Positions 62,304 through 64,000 of a stretch of DNA of 64,000 nt are shown here, piece after piece. The DNA lies in NCBI GenBank assembly GCA_024305405.1, contig JAKNDB010000109.1, forward strand, positions 4,774,001 through 4,838,000, written 5' to 3'. The notes beneath the pieces were generated by a model. It was given only the letters and a program-made list of their open reading frames with translations, did not search any database and was not told where the DNA came from. The DNA comes from Dirofilaria immitis (lineage: Eukaryota; Nematoda; Chromadorea; Rhabditida; Onchocercidae). Position 1 is the stretch's first letter. Each line of letters starts with the position of its first letter. The position numbers and the translations under genes are program-made.

Positions 62304-64000
62304 CCTGCCTACTTTTGTTTTTATGAGAATTAGAACACCCCAACACAAAATAGATATGAAACTGGCGAGTGGAACAAAGTGGAACAAAATGACCTACTAG
62401 CGATTTATCGTTTTGCAGGACCCAGATTCGAAAATGCAACATATTTATTGCTTGTCTTTTATTCACTTTCAAATTTTACCGATGTTTTTGATATTGTAGT
62501 TCCCTAATCTCAACAGAGCAATCTATAAATCCCGGATTTCGAACTGGCTATCAGTGTGGTTAATCTGCTTTTAAAGATCATATCTTTCGTATTTAGCAAC
62601 TAATGTCAATTATTTAATTCAAACTCACAGCTATCGCTAGACCAGAAATTTTAGGATCAGCATTATTATATACTTATTTGCCAATTAGTACTTCTCGTCT
62701 TCATGCGGCCACTAGATGCATCCCTAGACAGATATCTTCATAAAGGCAACCGAAAGTAGTAATCGTTAATTCACTTATTCATCGAACTGCCCACAGTTAC
62801 TACTTCAACAGCTACTGATTACATACAGAAGTTCAATTAAAACGATAATAAATCAAACCGAAGTCTCGTTTTCTTTCACACTTCTCGAAGAACCGTTCAA
62901 TATCTTGTTCAACATCTCTATATACTGAAGTGTCTGTATTACATCTGCCAACAATTATGTGGCTTTGTCAAACTGTATCAAATTTTCAAAAGAAAATATT
63001 TTCAGTGAAGCCGCTCTTCTTATCCCTGTTGAGAGTAGAGCATGCTAAGGTAAATACTACTCCAGTGTTCGTGTTCCCTAATAGAATCAAAAGTAATACA
63101 GAAGAAAAACAGCATCACTCAACTATAAACCTTCAGGTATGCCAAATTTTGGACCGGAAACATCTAGGAATTATATCGAAAAAAAGCTTTTTGGAGCAAA
63201 ATTTATGCATTAATTAAGTCTAAACCTAGAAAAGGCTTTTCACCTAATGGGTAATTCGTTAAGATGATTTTTCTATAGCGAACATTACTTTATTATTCGC
63301 AGCACTGTCCATATTAAATGATAGGTCCACGTGGTGAGTTTGAAGATACTACTTTTCGTAACCGAAATTCAGAATAGCAAGAACAAAACGGATATGCCAA
63401 TATAAGAGTGGTGTGAAAGCAAGGAATAAAACAGTTGCAAGGAAGTAAAGGTATAGAAGGCGATAGGAAAGTTCAAGGAACAGTTGACAGAGTTCAGCAG
63501 CTGTCTTCGACCTTAAATGTATGAAAATCATCCGACATGGTGTCCGACGACCTCGCACAGTCCGTGCAATCATTTGAAATTGAGGTCTATGACCCCATGC
63601 ACCTATTCAATATATTTTGCATAACTTTTCAATGAAATCTATTTCCAAGGGAAGTTACCCATCAAAGTTATTTATTTTTCCACCAATACCTTAACAAACT
63701 ATTGCGCTAATAGTGTGATTGATCTAGTTGTTTCAATATGTCCGGGAAATGGTGAGGTCAAATTTCAGCAAAATGAAACGAATAATGCACGAGCCCTCAG
63801 AGTACATGTTTCAAGCAAGCAAACCACGCAGCAACGATATTTCGTTTCATTGCACTAAAATATTGATCAACAAAAAGCTAAGGAGAGGAAGTATGCAGAT
63901 GTGAGTGCAATGTTATCTACATGGACTGGGTGGCTCATTAAGCGATATAAAAGCAAAATACAGTTTGAGAGGTCATAACCCCTAGAAGTAAATTCGGGCA
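62304..64000. other. 5' flank of the receptor gene
   Basis: Likely promoter and intergenic sequence. A minus-strand 74-codon frame at 63573-63349 has varied codon choice and two hydrophobic segments (LSYRLLYLYFLATVLFLAFT and HIRFVLAILNF), possibly a small membrane protein, but no splice or start context confirms it. Nothing else is supported. Confidence 0.35.

Overview
The window is eukaryotic and reads as a nematode genome. It is strongly AT-rich, with exons of about 50-400 bases bounded by GT donors and TTTCAG/TTGCAG-type acceptors. The right end carries a nuclear receptor of the TR2/TR4 (NR2C/D, nhr-41/Hr78) type. At 47131 there is a 21-of-22 match to the nematode SL1 spliced leader. A spirurid or filarial worm would fit the composition and sparse genes, but the species cannot be fixed from the sequence. 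No bacterial operons, CRISPR arrays, rRNA or credible tRNA genes were seen.

Two genes could be followed across many exons. (1) 10608-3952, minus strand: a Caskin-like scaffold protein with tandem SAM domains and a Caskin-type C-terminal helix. The visible start codon lies after the place where ankyrin repeats and SH3 would normally be. (2) 61260-56873, minus strand: an nhr-41-like nuclear receptor, with DNA-binding domain, Ser-rich hinge and ligand-binding domain all recognisable. A third clear gene, at 33304 on the plus strand, encodes a secreted protein rich in His, Asp, Glu and Asn with repeated CxCH clusters, probably metal-binding.

Between them the window is mostly intergenic or intronic AT-rich sequence with scattered single exons that have good splice sites but no confident identity. 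The better ones are: the C-terminal two exons of an unknown gene at 26295-25743 (minus); a long helical exon at 45838-46086 (plus), distantly like MUT-7/EXD3 proteins; first-exon candidates at 43218 and 38200; a 47-codon exon at 38990-38848 (minus); and a possible VPS33-like exon near 50000.

Two large inverted-repeat structures dominate 17.5-25.7 kb: arms of about 650 bp around a 3.5 kb loop, and arms of 297 bp around a 1.37 kb loop. Both look like long-terminal-inverted-repeat or foldback elements without a visible transposase. The first loop contains a possible small secreted-peptide gene.

The main caution is that several of the best-supported coding regions need single-base insertions or deletions to keep one reading frame (SAM1 of the Caskin-like gene, the His-rich gene, the receptor hinge). 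Because unrelated genes show the same thing, base-level assembly error is the simplest explanation, and it also explains why no long open reading frames survive in the window.
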